A stretch of 64,000 bases of DNA from Mycetocola spongiae. Its GTDB lineage: Bacteria > Actinomycetota > Actinomycetes > Actinomycetales > Microbacteriaceae. The DNA lies in assembly GCF_020424085.1 (NCBI RefSeq), contig NZ_CP080203.1, positions 2,976,001 through 3,040,000 on the forward strand, read 5' to 3'. Position numbers and translations under genes: made by a program. Under the pieces are notes generated by a model. That model made no database searches and was not told the origin of the DNA. It saw nothing but the letters and a program-made list of their open reading frames with translations. Positions 17,972 through 25,956 of the stretch are shown here, one piece after another. Within the stretch, counting starts at the first letter, position 1. Each line of letters opens with the position of its first letter.

Positions 17972-19333
17972 TCGAAAATAACGGATAGTACTGCCCCGGA
18001 TTCCGGGTCCGAATCGGTGGACACCGAGGCCGCGGACGTGCGCGTGCTGAAGACCGATATTCAGGACACCGTGCCGCGTGGCATTCGCATTGCCGGGGCC
18101 TGGTCCTGGCGGCTGTTGGCGCTCTTTGGGGTGCTGGCGGTATTTATCTTCCTCATCATGGAGCTGCGGCTCCTGGTGATTCCGTTGCTCGTGGCGCTGC
18201 TGATCTCCTCGCTGATCACCCCCGTCCACCGGTTTATGGTCAAGCGTGGTGTGCCCAAGGGGCTCTCCGTGGCGGTATCCCTGCTCGGGACGATCGCGGT
18301 GGTCGCGGGCCTGCTCTGGCTCGCGGGTAACCAGATCGCCCAGGACTCGGGCGAGGTCAAGGACCGCACCATCGCCTCCTTTGAGGCCTTTAAGGTGTGG
18401 CTGCGCGATTCCCCGCTGCATATCGGTGATGCCGATCTAACGGCGTATTTGCAGTCGCTTATGGAGATGATCCAAAAGGATAGTTCCGCGCTGTGGTCGG
18501 GCGCGCTCTCGGTGGGCTCCACGCTGGGACATGTGGGCACCGGACTGCTGCTCACGCTCTTCTCGCTGCTGTTTTTCCTGATCGACGGCCCCGGAATCTG
18601 GCGCTTTATTGTGCGCCTGTTCCCGCGCCGCGCGCGCCCCGCGATTGACGGGGCCGGCCGCGATGGCTGGAATACCCTCGCCAATTATGCGCGCACCCAG
18701 ATTTTGGTGGCCACGATCGATGCCGTGGGTATCGGCGCGGGTGCCTTTTTCCTCGGGATCCCGATGGCATTGCCGATCGCGGTGCTGGTCTTCCTGGGCT
18801 CGTTTATCCCGATCGTGGGTGCCGTGCTGACCGGCGCCGTGGCCGTATTTATCGCGCTGGTATATAACGGCCTGTGGATCGCCGTGATCATGCTCGCGGT
18901 GGTCCTGATCGTGCAGCAGGTTGAGGGCCATGTCCTGCAGCCGCTGCTCATGGGCAGCGCCGTGAAGATCCACCCGCTGGCCGTGGTGCTGGTGGTGACC
19001 GGTGGGGCAATGCTGGCCGGAATCCCGGGCGCACTGTTTGCGGTGCCCGTGACCGCCGTGATCAACCAGATGACCCGCTATATTGCCGGGGCCAGATGGA
19101 AAAACGATCCTCAGGCACTCGCGATGGCCGCCCCACGGGTGGCGGACCCCGACCCAAACCCGGACCCGGTGGAACTCTCGGGGCTCGCGGCCAAGATCGC
19201 CGGCGCCGTAAAATCCGGTGCTGCCGCCCGCAACGCCACCGAGCCGAACCCGAAGGCCGCCACACCCGGCACGGAGGCCACCCCGGATACCCCGGCAACG
19301 CCCCGGGACTCCGATAGCTCGCCCTCCGCCTAG
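17969..19333 (+). CDS. AI-2E family transporter (PerM/YhhT-like)
   Basis: 454-aa polytopic membrane protein. A 45-residue polar N-terminus is followed by an early pair of transmembrane segments (LLALFGVLAVFIFLIMEL and LVIPLLVALLISSLITP). A soluble-like middle helix region comes next, then a cluster of C-terminal membrane segments with the conserved FIPIVGAVLTG motif and VEGHVLQPLLMG. The last about 80 residues are disordered and rich in Pro, Thr and Ala. Family members export autoinducer-2, indole or other small molecules, or act as Na+/H+ antiporters, so the substrate is open. Confidence 0.88.
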   Translation: MSKITDSTAPDSGSESVDTEAADVRVLKTDIQDTVPRGIRIAGAWSWRLLALFGVLAVFIFLIMELRLLVIPLLVALLISSLITPVHRFMVKRGVPKGLSVAVSLLGTIAVVAGLLWLAGNQIAQDSGEVKDRTIASFEAFKVWLRDSPLHIGDADLTAYLQSLMEMIQKDSSALWSGALSVGSTLGHVGTGLLLTLFSLLFFLIDGPGIWRFIVRLFPRRARPAIDGAGRDGWNTLANYARTQILVATIDAVGIGAGAFFLGIPMALPIAVLVFLGSFIPIVGAVLTGAVAVFIALVYNGLWIAVIMLAVVLIVQQVEGHVLQPLLMGSAVKIHPLAVVLVVTGGAMLAGIPGALFAVPVTAVINQMTRYIAGARWKNDPQALAMAAPRVADPDPNPDPVELSGLAAKIAGAVKSGAAARNATEPNPKAATPGTEATPDTPATPRDSDSSPSA

Positions 19334-19438
19334 CCGGAACCCTTATCCCCGGTCCGCCGCCGTCCCGCGCCGGCAACACCATACCCGTAATTCCGAGAGA
19401 GACAGGCCCCCGCGCTCGCGGGGAGCCGGGAGAAAACC

Positions 19439-20677
19439 GTGATCGCTAATAACCTGGGACCCACCCTGGACGCACTGAAGGCCGCCCGCGAGGTGGTCGG
19501 CCGCGTGGCCGAGATCACCCCGATGGAATCCTCGCGCTATCTGGCCGAGCTGCTGGGCGTTCCCGTGCACATGAAGTGCGAAAACCTGCAGCGCACCGGC
19601 TCCTATAAGATTCGCGGGGCCTATAACCGGCTCGCCTCCCTCACCGCCGAGGAGCGCGCGCGCGGGGTTGTGGCCGCATCCGCGGGAAACCACGCCCAGG
19701 GTGTGGCGCTGGCCGCCCGCGAGCTGGGCATTAACGCCACGATCTTTATGCCCGTGGGGGTGCCGCTGCCAAAGCTGCAGGCCACCAAGAATTATGGCGC
19801 CCAGATCGTGCTGCGCGGACATACCGTGGAGGAGCCCCTGCGGGCCGCGGCGGAATATGCCGAGGAAACCGGGGCCATCTTCATTCCCCCGTTTGACCAC
19901 CCCGATGTGATCACCGGGCAGGGCACGCTGGGCCTGGAAATCTTTGAGCAGGTGCCCGATGTGGAGACCATCATCGTGCCCATCGGCGGCGGTGGACTGA
20001 TCTCCGGTGTGGCCACGGCCGCCCGGCTGCGCGCCGAGCAGGAGGGGCGCACGGTGCGCATCATCGGTGTGCAGGCGGCCAATGCGGCGGCCTATCCCGT
20101 ATCGCTCGCCGCGGGGGAGGTCACCTCGATTATCACCACCCCGACGATCGCCGATGGTATCGCCGTGGCCCGTCCGGGCAACCTCAATTTTGCGATTATC
20201 CGCGAGCTGGTGGACGAGATCATCACCGTAACCGAGGACGATATCGCCCGCGCACTGGTGGTGCTCTTGGAGCGCGCAAAGCTGGTGGTGGAGCCCGCGG
20301 GTGCCGTGGGTGTGGCCGCGATCCTGGCCGGGAAAATCTCCGCTTCGGGACCCACGGTGCTGATTCTCTCGGGCGGCAATATCGATCCGCGGCTGATGCA
20401 GATCGTGGTGAACCACGGCCTGGTGGCCTCGGACCGCTATCTCACGCTGAGCATTCCGCTGCCCGACCGCCCCGGTCAGCTCGCGCGCATCTCCGAACTG
20501 ATCGCGCAGGCCAATGCCAACGTGATTGAGGTCCTGCATACCCGGCACGGGAACGGCCTGCAGATCGGTCAGGTGGAGCTGAAGATCAGCATCGAGACCC
20601 GCGGCTCCGAACACCGCGAACTGGTGCTGGAGACGCTGCGAGATGCCGCCTATACCCCGCGCGTGGTGGAGGACTAA
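19439..20677 (+). CDS. ilvA: Threonine ammonia-lyase
   Basis: 412-aa PLP-dependent enzyme that deaminates threonine to 2-oxobutyrate, feeding isoleucine synthesis. The PLP lysine is in RTGSYKIRGAYN (Lys57). The phosphate-binding loop is GGGGLISGVATAA, and SAGNHAQGVA is the substrate loop. One ACT domain (about residues 330-405, LTLSIPLPDRPGQLARISELI) would bind an allosteric ligand. One ACT domain and about 400 aa match the short actinobacterial form rather than the 514-aa E. coli biosynthetic enzyme. GTG 19439 has GGGAGA upstream. Confidence 0.93.
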   Translation: MIANNLGPTLDALKAAREVVGRVAEITPMESSRYLAELLGVPVHMKCENLQRTGSYKIRGAYNRLASLTAEERARGVVAASAGNHAQGVALAARELGINATIFMPVGVPLPKLQATKNYGAQIVLRGHTVEEPLRAAAEYAEETGAIFIPPFDHPDVITGQGTLGLEIFEQVPDVETIIVPIGGGGLISGVATAARLRAEQEGRTVRIIGVQAANAAAYPVSLAAGEVTSIITTPTIADGIAVARPGNLNFAIIRELVDEIITVTEDDIARALVVLLERAKLVVEPAGAVGVAAILAGKISASGPTVLILSGGNIDPRLMQIVVNHGLVASDRYLTLSIPLPDRPGQLARISELIAQANANVIEVLHTRHGNGLQIGQVELKISIETRGSEHRELVLETLRDAAYTPRVVED

Positions 20678-20690
20678 CCGGTCTGATAAA

Positions 20691-20745
20691 ACACGGGGGC
20701 CCCGGTCCCACACCGCGCGGTGTGGGGCCGGGGCCCCGTGTATTT
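20691..20745. terminator. Bidirectional terminator between ilvA and greA
   Basis: A very long hairpin: ACACGGG plus GCCCCGG and TCCCACACC on the left pair with GGTGTGGG, CCGGGGC and CCCGTGT on the right around a GCGC loop, with one bulge. TATTT follows on the plus strand, and TTTTAT lies on the minus-strand side. It serves two converging genes. Confidence 0.8.
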
Positions 20746-20754
20746 CGGCCGGGA

Positions 20755-21246
20755 CTACTGGCCGGCGTAGGTTTCCACCTTCAGAATCTCCACGTTGATA
20801 TCGCGGCCATTCGGGGCCTGATAAACAGTCTTCGCGCCGACCTTCAGGCCGCGGATCGCGGCACCAAGCGGGCTGGACTCGCTATATACATCAAGCTCGG
20901 AGTTGCCCGCGATCTCGCGGTTGCCCAGCAGGAAGACCTCCTCATCGCCCGCGACATTCGCGGTGATGACGGTGCCGGGCTCAACCACGCCATTGGAGGT
21001 GGGGGTCTCACCGACCACAGCATCGCGCAGCATCTGCGTGAGCGTGCGAATGCGCAGCTCGATCTTGCCCTGCTCATCCTTGGCGGCGTGGTAACCGCCG
21101 TTTTCCTTGAGGTCACCCTCCTCGCGGGCGGCCTCGATGCGCTTGGCAATCTCGGTGCGGCCTTCCGTGGAGAGCGTTTCCAGCTCGGCGGTCAGTCGAT
21201 CGAAGGTTTCCTGGGTGAGGAATGAGACCTGCGTGTCGTCAGCCAT
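20755..21246 (-). CDS. greA: Transcription elongation factor GreA
   Basis: 163-aa factor that enters the secondary channel of RNA polymerase and stimulates cleavage of backtracked RNA. The N-terminal coiled coil is clear (LTQETFDRLTAELETLSTEGR, then EEGDLKENGGYHAAKDEQ with the acidic tip). The C-terminal FKBP-like domain follows (ISE-type SPLGAAIRGLKVGAKTV). Length and layout are standard for actinobacterial GreA. The ATG at 21246 is preceded by a leader with an 11-bp hairpin. Confidence 0.96.
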   Translation of the reverse strand: MADDTQVSFLTQETFDRLTAELETLSTEGRTEIAKRIEAAREEGDLKENGGYHAAKDEQGKIELRIRTLTQMLRDAVVGETPTSNGVVEPGTVITANVAGDEEVFLLGNREIAGNSELDVYSESSPLGAAIRGLKVGAKTVYQAPNGRDINVEILKVETYAGQ

Positions 21247-21270
21247 CGTGAACTCCTAAATACATAAACG

Positions 21271-21297
21271 AGCGCCTCGACGGGTGGTCGAGGCGCT
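21271..21297 (-). terminator. Hairpin between the DUF4307 gene and greA
   Basis: AGCGCCTCGAC (21271-21281) pairs perfectly with GTCGAGGCGCT (21287-21297) around a 5-nt loop. On the minus strand it is followed by CGTTTATGTATTT, a weak U-rich tail. It could terminate the DUF4307 transcript or act as an attenuator before greA. Confidence 0.6.
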
Positions 21298-21336
21298 GGG
21301 ACTACCCGGCAGCAAAAGCGCGGGTATCCGTCGAGC

Positions 21337-21780
21337 CTAGGGCAGCCAGCAGTTCTTAATCAACCCTGTGCTCGCGATTTGGGTGGTCTTCACCCGCTGC
21401 GTGAAGGTGCGAACGTTCTGTTCCCCGGGCTGGATCTGGATCAGCTTCCACCCCACCACGGTGAACTCATCGTTCATCGCCTGCACCACGCACAGCGGGC
21501 TGGACCCGGGCGGGGCGGTGAGCATAAAGCTCACGTCCACGTTATGGTCGTCGAGGATCGCATGCGCGGTATCCCGGGCCTCGATCGTGGCAGAATCGCC
21601 GTCTAGCGCCCCCCAGACCACCCAGGCACCCAGTACCACGGCAAACGCGGCGGCCACGATCACGAGAATGCGTCGGTCGCGTTTATGGGTGCGCGGCGTG
21701 CGACCATAGCGGTCGGCCAGCACGGTCTCGGGATCGGCAGCCTGGTCTTTACCCGGTAAAGACAGATCTGTCTGGCTCAT
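21337..21780 (-). CDS. DUF4307 membrane protein
   Basis: 147-aa actinobacterial protein of unknown function. A polar N-terminus with LADRYGRTPRTHKRDRR is followed by one transmembrane segment (about residues 43-60) and a roughly 85-residue extracytoplasmic domain (VSFMLTAPPGSSPLCVVQAMN, then TGLIKNCWLP with two cysteines that could form a disulfide). The start is ATG 21780; the TTG six codons upstream is less likely. DUF4307 genes often lie between greA and mca, as here. Confidence 0.85.
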   Translation of the reverse strand: MSQTDLSLPGKDQAADPETVLADRYGRTPRTHKRDRRILVIVAAAFAVVLGAWVVWGALDGDSATIEARDTAHAILDDHNVDVSFMLTAPPGSSPLCVVQAMNDEFTVVGWKLIQIQPGEQNVRTFTQRVKTTQIASTGLIKNCWLP

Positions 21781-21803
21781 CAACTCACACCCGTTCAAAG
21801 GAT

Positions 21804-21820
21804 TAGTACTATTGGTACTA
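21804..21820. promoter_or_regulatory. Palindrome in the DUF4307/mca divergent intergenic region
   Basis: TAGTAC (21804-21809) and GTACTA (21815-21820) are inverted copies separated by 5 nt. It lies 24 nt before the DUF4307 start and 76 nt before mca. It may be an operator or contain -10-like elements (TAGTAC on both strands). Confidence 0.4.
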
Positions 21821-21895
21821 GGTTAACCGTTTCGCGAGCCGTGTGCGTCCACATGAGTCCTCCGGGCGCTTATCAATACCAAGGAGACAACACAC

Positions 21896-22762
21896 GTGGC
21901 ACCGAGACTTCTGGCCGTGCACGCCCACCCCGATGACGAATCGAGCAAGGGCGCGGCCACGCTGGCCGCCTATCGCGCCCGCGGCGCCGAGGTGATGGTT
22001 GTGAGCTGCACGGGCGGCGAGCGGGGAGATATTCAAAATGACAATCTGCCCCTGATCCACCTGGCCCACCGCGATCTCACCGGCCTGCGCCGGCTGGAGA
22101 TGGCCGAGGCCGCCCGCATCCTCGATATTCAGCACCGCTGGCTCGGCTATTACGACTCGGGTATGGCCCAGGAGGACGGTACGGTTCCCGCGGGAAGCTT
22201 CGCCGCGATCCCCCTGGAGATCTCCGTGCAGCCGCTGGTGCGCCTGATCCGCGAGTATCGCCCGCACGTCATGACCGCCTATGACGAAAACGGCGGCTAT
22301 CCGCACCCGGATCATATCCGCACCAATCAGATCGCCGAGGCCGCCTATGAGGTGGCCGCCGATCCGAGCGCCTATCCCGAGCTGGGCCCGGCCTGGCAGG
22401 TCTCCAAGCTCTATTACGACCAGGTCTTTAACTCCGCCCGCGTGAATGCCAATTTTGCCGAGATGCAGCGCAGCGAACCCGATTCCCCGCAGCTCGCGGC
22501 GATGGAGGAGCGCATGTCCTGGATGCGGGACCGACCCGATCGCGCCACCACCCATGTGGAGGTGGGCGAGTTTTTTGAAAAGCGCGATGCCGCCCTGCGC
22601 GCCCATGCCTGCCAGGTGCCGCCGGACTCCGGATTTTTCTTCTGGAGCAACGACCTGCAGCGCCGCGCCTGGCCCTATGAAGACTTTGAACTGGCGCGGA
22701 GCACCGTGCCCACCACCATCCCCGAAAGCGACCTGTTCGCCGGAATTGAGGACCTGTCATGA
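21896..22762 (+). CDS. mca: Mycothiol S-conjugate amidase
   Basis: 288-aa zinc amidase that cleaves mycothiol conjugates of electrophiles and antibiotics into glucosaminyl-inositol and a mercapturic acid for export. The N-terminus has the zinc signature HAHPDDE (residues 9-15), and later GGYPHPDH supplies the third ligand. Length fits Mca (about 290 aa); MshB, the related deacetylase, is hard to separate fully by eye. GTG 21896 has AAGGAG upstream. Its presence implies that the organism makes mycothiol. Confidence 0.92.
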   Translation: MAPRLLAVHAHPDDESSKGAATLAAYRARGAEVMVVSCTGGERGDIQNDNLPLIHLAHRDLTGLRRLEMAEAARILDIQHRWLGYYDSGMAQEDGTVPAGSFAAIPLEISVQPLVRLIREYRPHVMTAYDENGGYPHPDHIRTNQIAEAAYEVAADPSAYPELGPAWQVSKLYYDQVFNSARVNANFAEMQRSEPDSPQLAAMEERMSWMRDRPDRATTHVEVGEFFEKRDAALRAHACQVPPDSGFFFWSNDLQRRAWPYEDFELARSTVPTTIPESDLFAGIEDLS

Positions 22763-23067
22763 TCGCCACCCTGCTCGGTTGGACGCTCAGCGTCTCCCCG
22801 TCCCCGTCGCCGCGCACCCCCGGCGTGGCCCCGGATAATAACCTGGTGACCCCGGGTGTTATCGGCTTCCTCGCGATCGCGTTTGTCGCCGTTGCCGCGT
22901 GTTTCCTGGTCTGGGACATGATGCGCCGCATCCGCCGCACCAATTATCGCGCCGAGATCGTGGAGCGCCTGGAGCACGAAAAGGAAGACCTCGCTCGCGC
23001 CGAGGCCGGACTGCCCGCGCTCGATCGCGAGCAGCCCGAGCCCGGCGAGACGCCCCCGGGTAAATAA
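22759..23067 (+). CDS. Small membrane protein linked to mca
   Basis: 102-aa protein with a short N-terminal periplasmic stretch rich in Ser/Pro, one transmembrane segment (about residues 33-51, GVIGFLAIAFVAVAACFLVW), then a basic stop (RRIRRTNYR) and a charged helical tail. The ATG overlaps the mca stop by 4 nt, so they are translationally coupled. Small proteins of this kind follow mca in related genomes, but their function is unknown. Confidence 0.8.
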   Translation: MIATLLGWTLSVSPSPSPRTPGVAPDNNLVTPGVIGFLAIAFVAVAACFLVWDMMRRIRRTNYRAEIVERLEHEKEDLARAEAGLPALDREQPEPGETPPGK

Positions 23068-23081
23068 CCCGAGATACCCCG

Positions 23082-23126
23082 CGGCGGGCCCGGAGGAGAA
23101 TCCTCCGGGCCCGCCGTTTCTCTTTT
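23082..23126 (+). terminator. Terminator after the mca operon
   Basis: CGGCGGGCCCGGAGGA (23082-23097) pairs perfectly with the 16 nt at 23101-23116 across a GAA loop, and TTTCTCTTTT follows. Confidence 0.9.
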
Positions 23127-23154
23127 GCACCCCCGGGATGCGCCGCGCAGCTCC

Positions 23155-23194
23155 CAAAAAACGGGGCCCCTCCGCGCGTGCGGAGGGGCCCCGT
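23155..23194 (-). terminator. Terminator after the fasciclin gene
   Basis: ACGGGGCCCCTCCGC (23161-23175) pairs with GCGGAGGGGCCCCGT (23180-23194). On the minus strand the stem is followed by a run of six T (complement of 23155-23160). Confidence 0.88.
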
Positions 23195-23211
23195 GGGGTA
23201 TACAGCGGGTA

Positions 23212-23865
23212 TTACATGGGGGGCATCAGTACCGAGTCGATCAGGTATACCGTGGCGTTGGCGGTCTTCACTCCACCACAGATCACGGTGGCATCGCCGA
23301 CCTTGAGGTCATTGCCGGAACCGGTCACGGTCACGTCCTGACCCTCAACGGTGGTGTGCGAGCCGGCGATCTTATCGGGCAGGATCTGGCCGGGCACCAC
23401 GTGGTAGGTCAGGATCTTGCTCAGCAGCGCCGAATCGGTCTTCAGGGTGTCGATGGTGCCGGCGTCGATCTTCGCAAACGCGTCATCCACGGGGGCAAAT
23501 ACCGTGAACTCGGAACCGTTCAGGGTATCAACGAGGTTCACATCGGGGTTCAGCTGGCCGGAAACGGCGGCCACCAGGGTGGTCAGCATCGGGTTATTGG
23601 AGGCGGCCACGGCCACCGGGTCCTGGGACATTCCGAGGATCGAACCGGCACCGGTGGGAACGGCCTCGGCATAGGCCGAGCAGCCTGCGCCCACCAGGTT
23701 GGCGGTGAGTGCGGCATCGGGGGAGGCCGAGGCCTTCGGGGTCTCCATGGTGGAGGCGGCGGGGGAGGAACCGGCGGTATCGGTGGTGGCCGAACATCCG
23801 GCGAGGGCGAACAGCGACAGTGCGGCAAGCGTGGAAGCGGTGATGAGTGCGCGGCGAGTCTTCAT
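23212..23865 (-). CDS. Fasciclin-domain lipoprotein, MPT70/MPT83-like
   Basis: 217-aa secreted lipoprotein. The signal peptide ends at the lipobox ALAGC (about residue 24). A Ser/Ala/Pro linker is followed by one FAS1 domain with its conserved H1 and H2 boxes ([13 protein letters not shown] and YHVVPGQI). Two further cysteines flank the domain (GAGCSAYAE and VICGG), as in mycobacterial MPT70 and MPT83. The start is ATG 23865, with AGGAGA 5 nt upstream. It is divergent from dipZ-sigK-rskA. In M. tuberculosis the homologous set is the SigK regulon, so this is probably a SigK target. Confidence 0.92.
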   Translation of the reverse strand: MKTRRALITASTLAALSLFALAGCSATTDTAGSSPAASTMETPKASASPDAALTANLVGAGCSAYAEAVPTGAGSILGMSQDPVAVAASNNPMLTTLVAAVSGQLNPDVNLVDTLNGSEFTVFAPVDDAFAKIDAGTIDTLKTDSALLSKILTYHVVPGQILPDKIAGSHTTVEGQDVTVTGSGNDLKVGDATVICGGVKTANATVYLIDSVLMPPM

Positions 23866-23929
23866 GATCTTCTCCTGATTCGAGGAATTCGCTATCCGAG
23901 GGTGATACGGCTGTGTCTCGGAACCGAAT

Positions 23930-23949
23930 CCGCCACGGTGTTGTGGCGG
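23930..23949 (-). promoter_or_regulatory. 5' leader hairpin of the fasciclin mRNA
   Basis: CCGCCAC (23930-23936) pairs with GTGGCGG (23943-23949). It would begin about 6 nt downstream of the predicted transcript start, a position typical of mRNA-stabilising 5' stem-loops. Confidence 0.4.
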
Positions 23950-23961
23950 CTGTTGACAGGT

Positions 23962-23988
23962 ATTCGGAACCCCCGGGCAAACGGATGG
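23962..23988 (-). promoter_or_regulatory. SigK-type promoter of the fasciclin gene
   Basis: On the minus strand CCATCC (23988-23983) and CCGAAT (23967-23962) are 15 nt apart, and the -10 runs on as CCGAATACC. From memory this matches the mycobacterial SigK consensus (CCATCC, about 16 nt, CCGAAT). The promoter of dipZ repeats it with identical spacing. Confidence 0.75.
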
Positions 23989-24043
23989 GAAATAAATCAA
24001 AGTTTTTTTCGAGCCCCGGAATCCCGCGGAAAAATGGGGGTTC

Positions 24044-24070
24044 CAATCCGATCGGGGCGGCGCACCGAAT
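24044..24070 (+). promoter_or_regulatory. SigK-type promoter of dipZ
   Basis: CAATCC (24044-24049) and CCGAAT (24065-24070) are 15 nt apart; the -10 continues as CCGAATACC, identical to the divergent promoter. The transcript would start near 24077 and give a leader of about 52 nt before dipZ. Confidence 0.72.
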
Positions 24071-24128
24071 ACCGTTCATCAGCCGCACGTGGGTATCCCC
24101 ACACAGCCGGCCCGGAAAGGTTGTTCCC

Positions 24129-25865
24129 ATGCTTACCCTGGCGTTGATCGGATTGGTCGGTGGCCTCATCACCGGCATCTCCCCCTGTATCCTGCCCGTG
24201 CTTCCCGTGATCTTCTTCTCGGGGGGTGCGGAGAGTGCCCGCGTGCCCGGGGAAAAAGGTGCGGACGGGCAGCCCCTCCCCGCGGTGAAGCCCCCCTCGC
24301 GCTGGCGTCCCTATCAGGTGGTGGCCGGGCTGGTGGTGAGCTTCAGCATCTTCACGCTCCTCGGCTCGCTGCTACTGAGCGTGCTGGGCCTGCCGCAGGA
24401 TGTGCTGCGCTGGGCGGCACTGATCGTGCTGGTCGCGATCGGCCTGGGCCTGATTTTTGAGCCCCTGCAGCACCTGCTGGAGCGTCCCTTCGCCCGCTTC
24501 CCGCAGCGCGCCATTAAGCCCGAGCGGCGCGGATTTGGCCTGGGCCTCGCGCTGGGTGCCGTTTATGTTCCGTGTGCCGGACCGATCCTCGCGGCGATCA
24601 CCGTGGCGGGCTCCACGGGCACGATCGGGTGGGAGACCGTGGTGCTCACCGTGAGCTTCGCCCTGGGTACCTCGATCCCGCTGCTGTTTTTTGCCCTGGC
24701 CGGGCGCCGCGTCGCGGAGCGGGTCAAGGCGTTCCGCAGCCGGCAGAAGGGAATCCGCATCACCGGCGGAATCCTGATGGTGGCCCTCGCGATCGGGCTG
24801 GTCTTTAACGTGCCCCAGGCGCTGCAGCGACTCATCCCGGACTATACCGCCGGGCTGCAGGACGGCTTTAATAACTCCGAGCAGGTGTCCCAGGCCCTGG
24901 ACCTGGGCGGGCTGGTCAACGATCAAAACCGCGACCTGGATAAGTGCAGCAATGGAGCAAGCGAGCTGGAGAGCTGCGGCACCGCCCCCGATCTGAAAAA
25001 TATCGACCGCTGGTATAACACCGAGGGGGATCGGCCGATCGCGCTGGAGGAGCTGCGCGGCAAGGTGGTCCTGGTGGACTTCTGGGCCTATAGCTGCATT
25101 AACTGCCTGCGCTCGGTGCCGCATACCACCGCCTGGGCCGATACCTATCGAGATGCCGGCCTCGAGGTGATCGGCGTGCACTCCCCGGAATATGCGTTTG
25201 AGAAGGAGCCCGCCAACGTGCAGGCAGCCATCGCCGCGCAGAAAATCACCTATCCGGTGGCGCTGGATAATAATCTCTCCACCTGGACCAACTACCGCAA
25301 CCGTTATTGGCCCGCCCACTATCTGATCGATGCCGAGGGCACCGTGCGGCATATCAAATTTGGTGAGGGCGGCTATGCCAATACCGAGAAGCTGATCCGC
25401 GAATTGCTCACCGCGGCGACCCCGGGGGTCACGCTTTCCGCCGCCACCGAGACCACGGATGCCACCCCCGAGCTGGGCTCCACCACCCCGGAGACCTATC
25501 TGGCCCCCACCAAAATGACAAATTTTGCGGGCTCGGAAACCTATGGCACGGGAGAGGGCACGTTTGCCTTCCCCGATTCGCAGCCCGCGGATACGTTCAC
25601 CCTCGACGGCACCTGGGATCTCACCAGCCAGGCCATCGGCTCCGAAAACGGCCGGATCCGGCTGACCTATACGGCCTCCGAGATTCGGATGGTACTGGGC
25701 GGAGAGGGCGAGATCACGGTGAAAAACGGCTCCGATACCCGGACCATCCCCGTGAGCGGCGTTCCCAATTCCTATCAAATCTTCCGGGCCGATTCCTCGT
25801 CCACGGGGGAGCTCACGGTGACCGTCTCGGGGGGCGTTGATGCCTACTCCTTTACGTTTGGATAG
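24129..25865 (+). CDS. dipZ: DipZ: CcdA-like membrane domain fused to thioredoxin-like domain
   Basis: 578-aa thiol-redox protein. Residues 1-235 are a CcdA/DsbD-beta-like membrane domain whose two redox cysteines are visible (TGISPCILPVLP, Cys20, and YVPCAGPILAA, Cys149). An extracytoplasmic linker with two further cysteines (near 273 and 283) leads into a TlpA/ResA-like thioredoxin fold with the pair SCINC (Cys323 and Cys326). The last about 130 residues form a beta-rich domain. It carries reductant from cytoplasmic thioredoxin to secreted proteins. ATG 24129 is the start, with GGAAAGG 8 nt upstream; a 72-codon extension lacks any support. Confidence 0.93.
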   Translation: MLTLALIGLVGGLITGISPCILPVLPVIFFSGGAESARVPGEKGADGQPLPAVKPPSRWRPYQVVAGLVVSFSIFTLLGSLLLSVLGLPQDVLRWAALIVLVAIGLGLIFEPLQHLLERPFARFPQRAIKPERRGFGLGLALGAVYVPCAGPILAAITVAGSTGTIGWETVVLTVSFALGTSIPLLFFALAGRRVAERVKAFRSRQKGIRITGGILMVALAIGLVFNVPQALQRLIPDYTAGLQDGFNNSEQVSQALDLGGLVNDQNRDLDKCSNGASELESCGTAPDLKNIDRWYNTEGDRPIALEELRGKVVLVDFWAYSCINCLRSVPHTTAWADTYRDAGLEVIGVHSPEYAFEKEPANVQAAIAAQKITYPVALDNNLSTWTNYRNRYWPAHYLIDAEGTVRHIKFGEGGYANTEKLIRELLTAATPGVTLSAATETTDATPELGSTTPETYLAPTKMTNFAGSETYGTGEGTFAFPDSQPADTFTLDGTWDLTSQAIGSENGRIRLTYTASEIRMVLGGEGEITVKNGSDTRTIPVSGVPNSYQIFRADSSSTGELTVTVSGGVDAYSFTFG

Positions 25866-25956
25866 GCCCGCGCGGCCCCGCCCGATTCCGGGCGGGGTGC
25901 GGGGTGCGGGGGAGTGGCGGTACACACCATCCCCAAATCTTTGCCAAACTAGCGTG

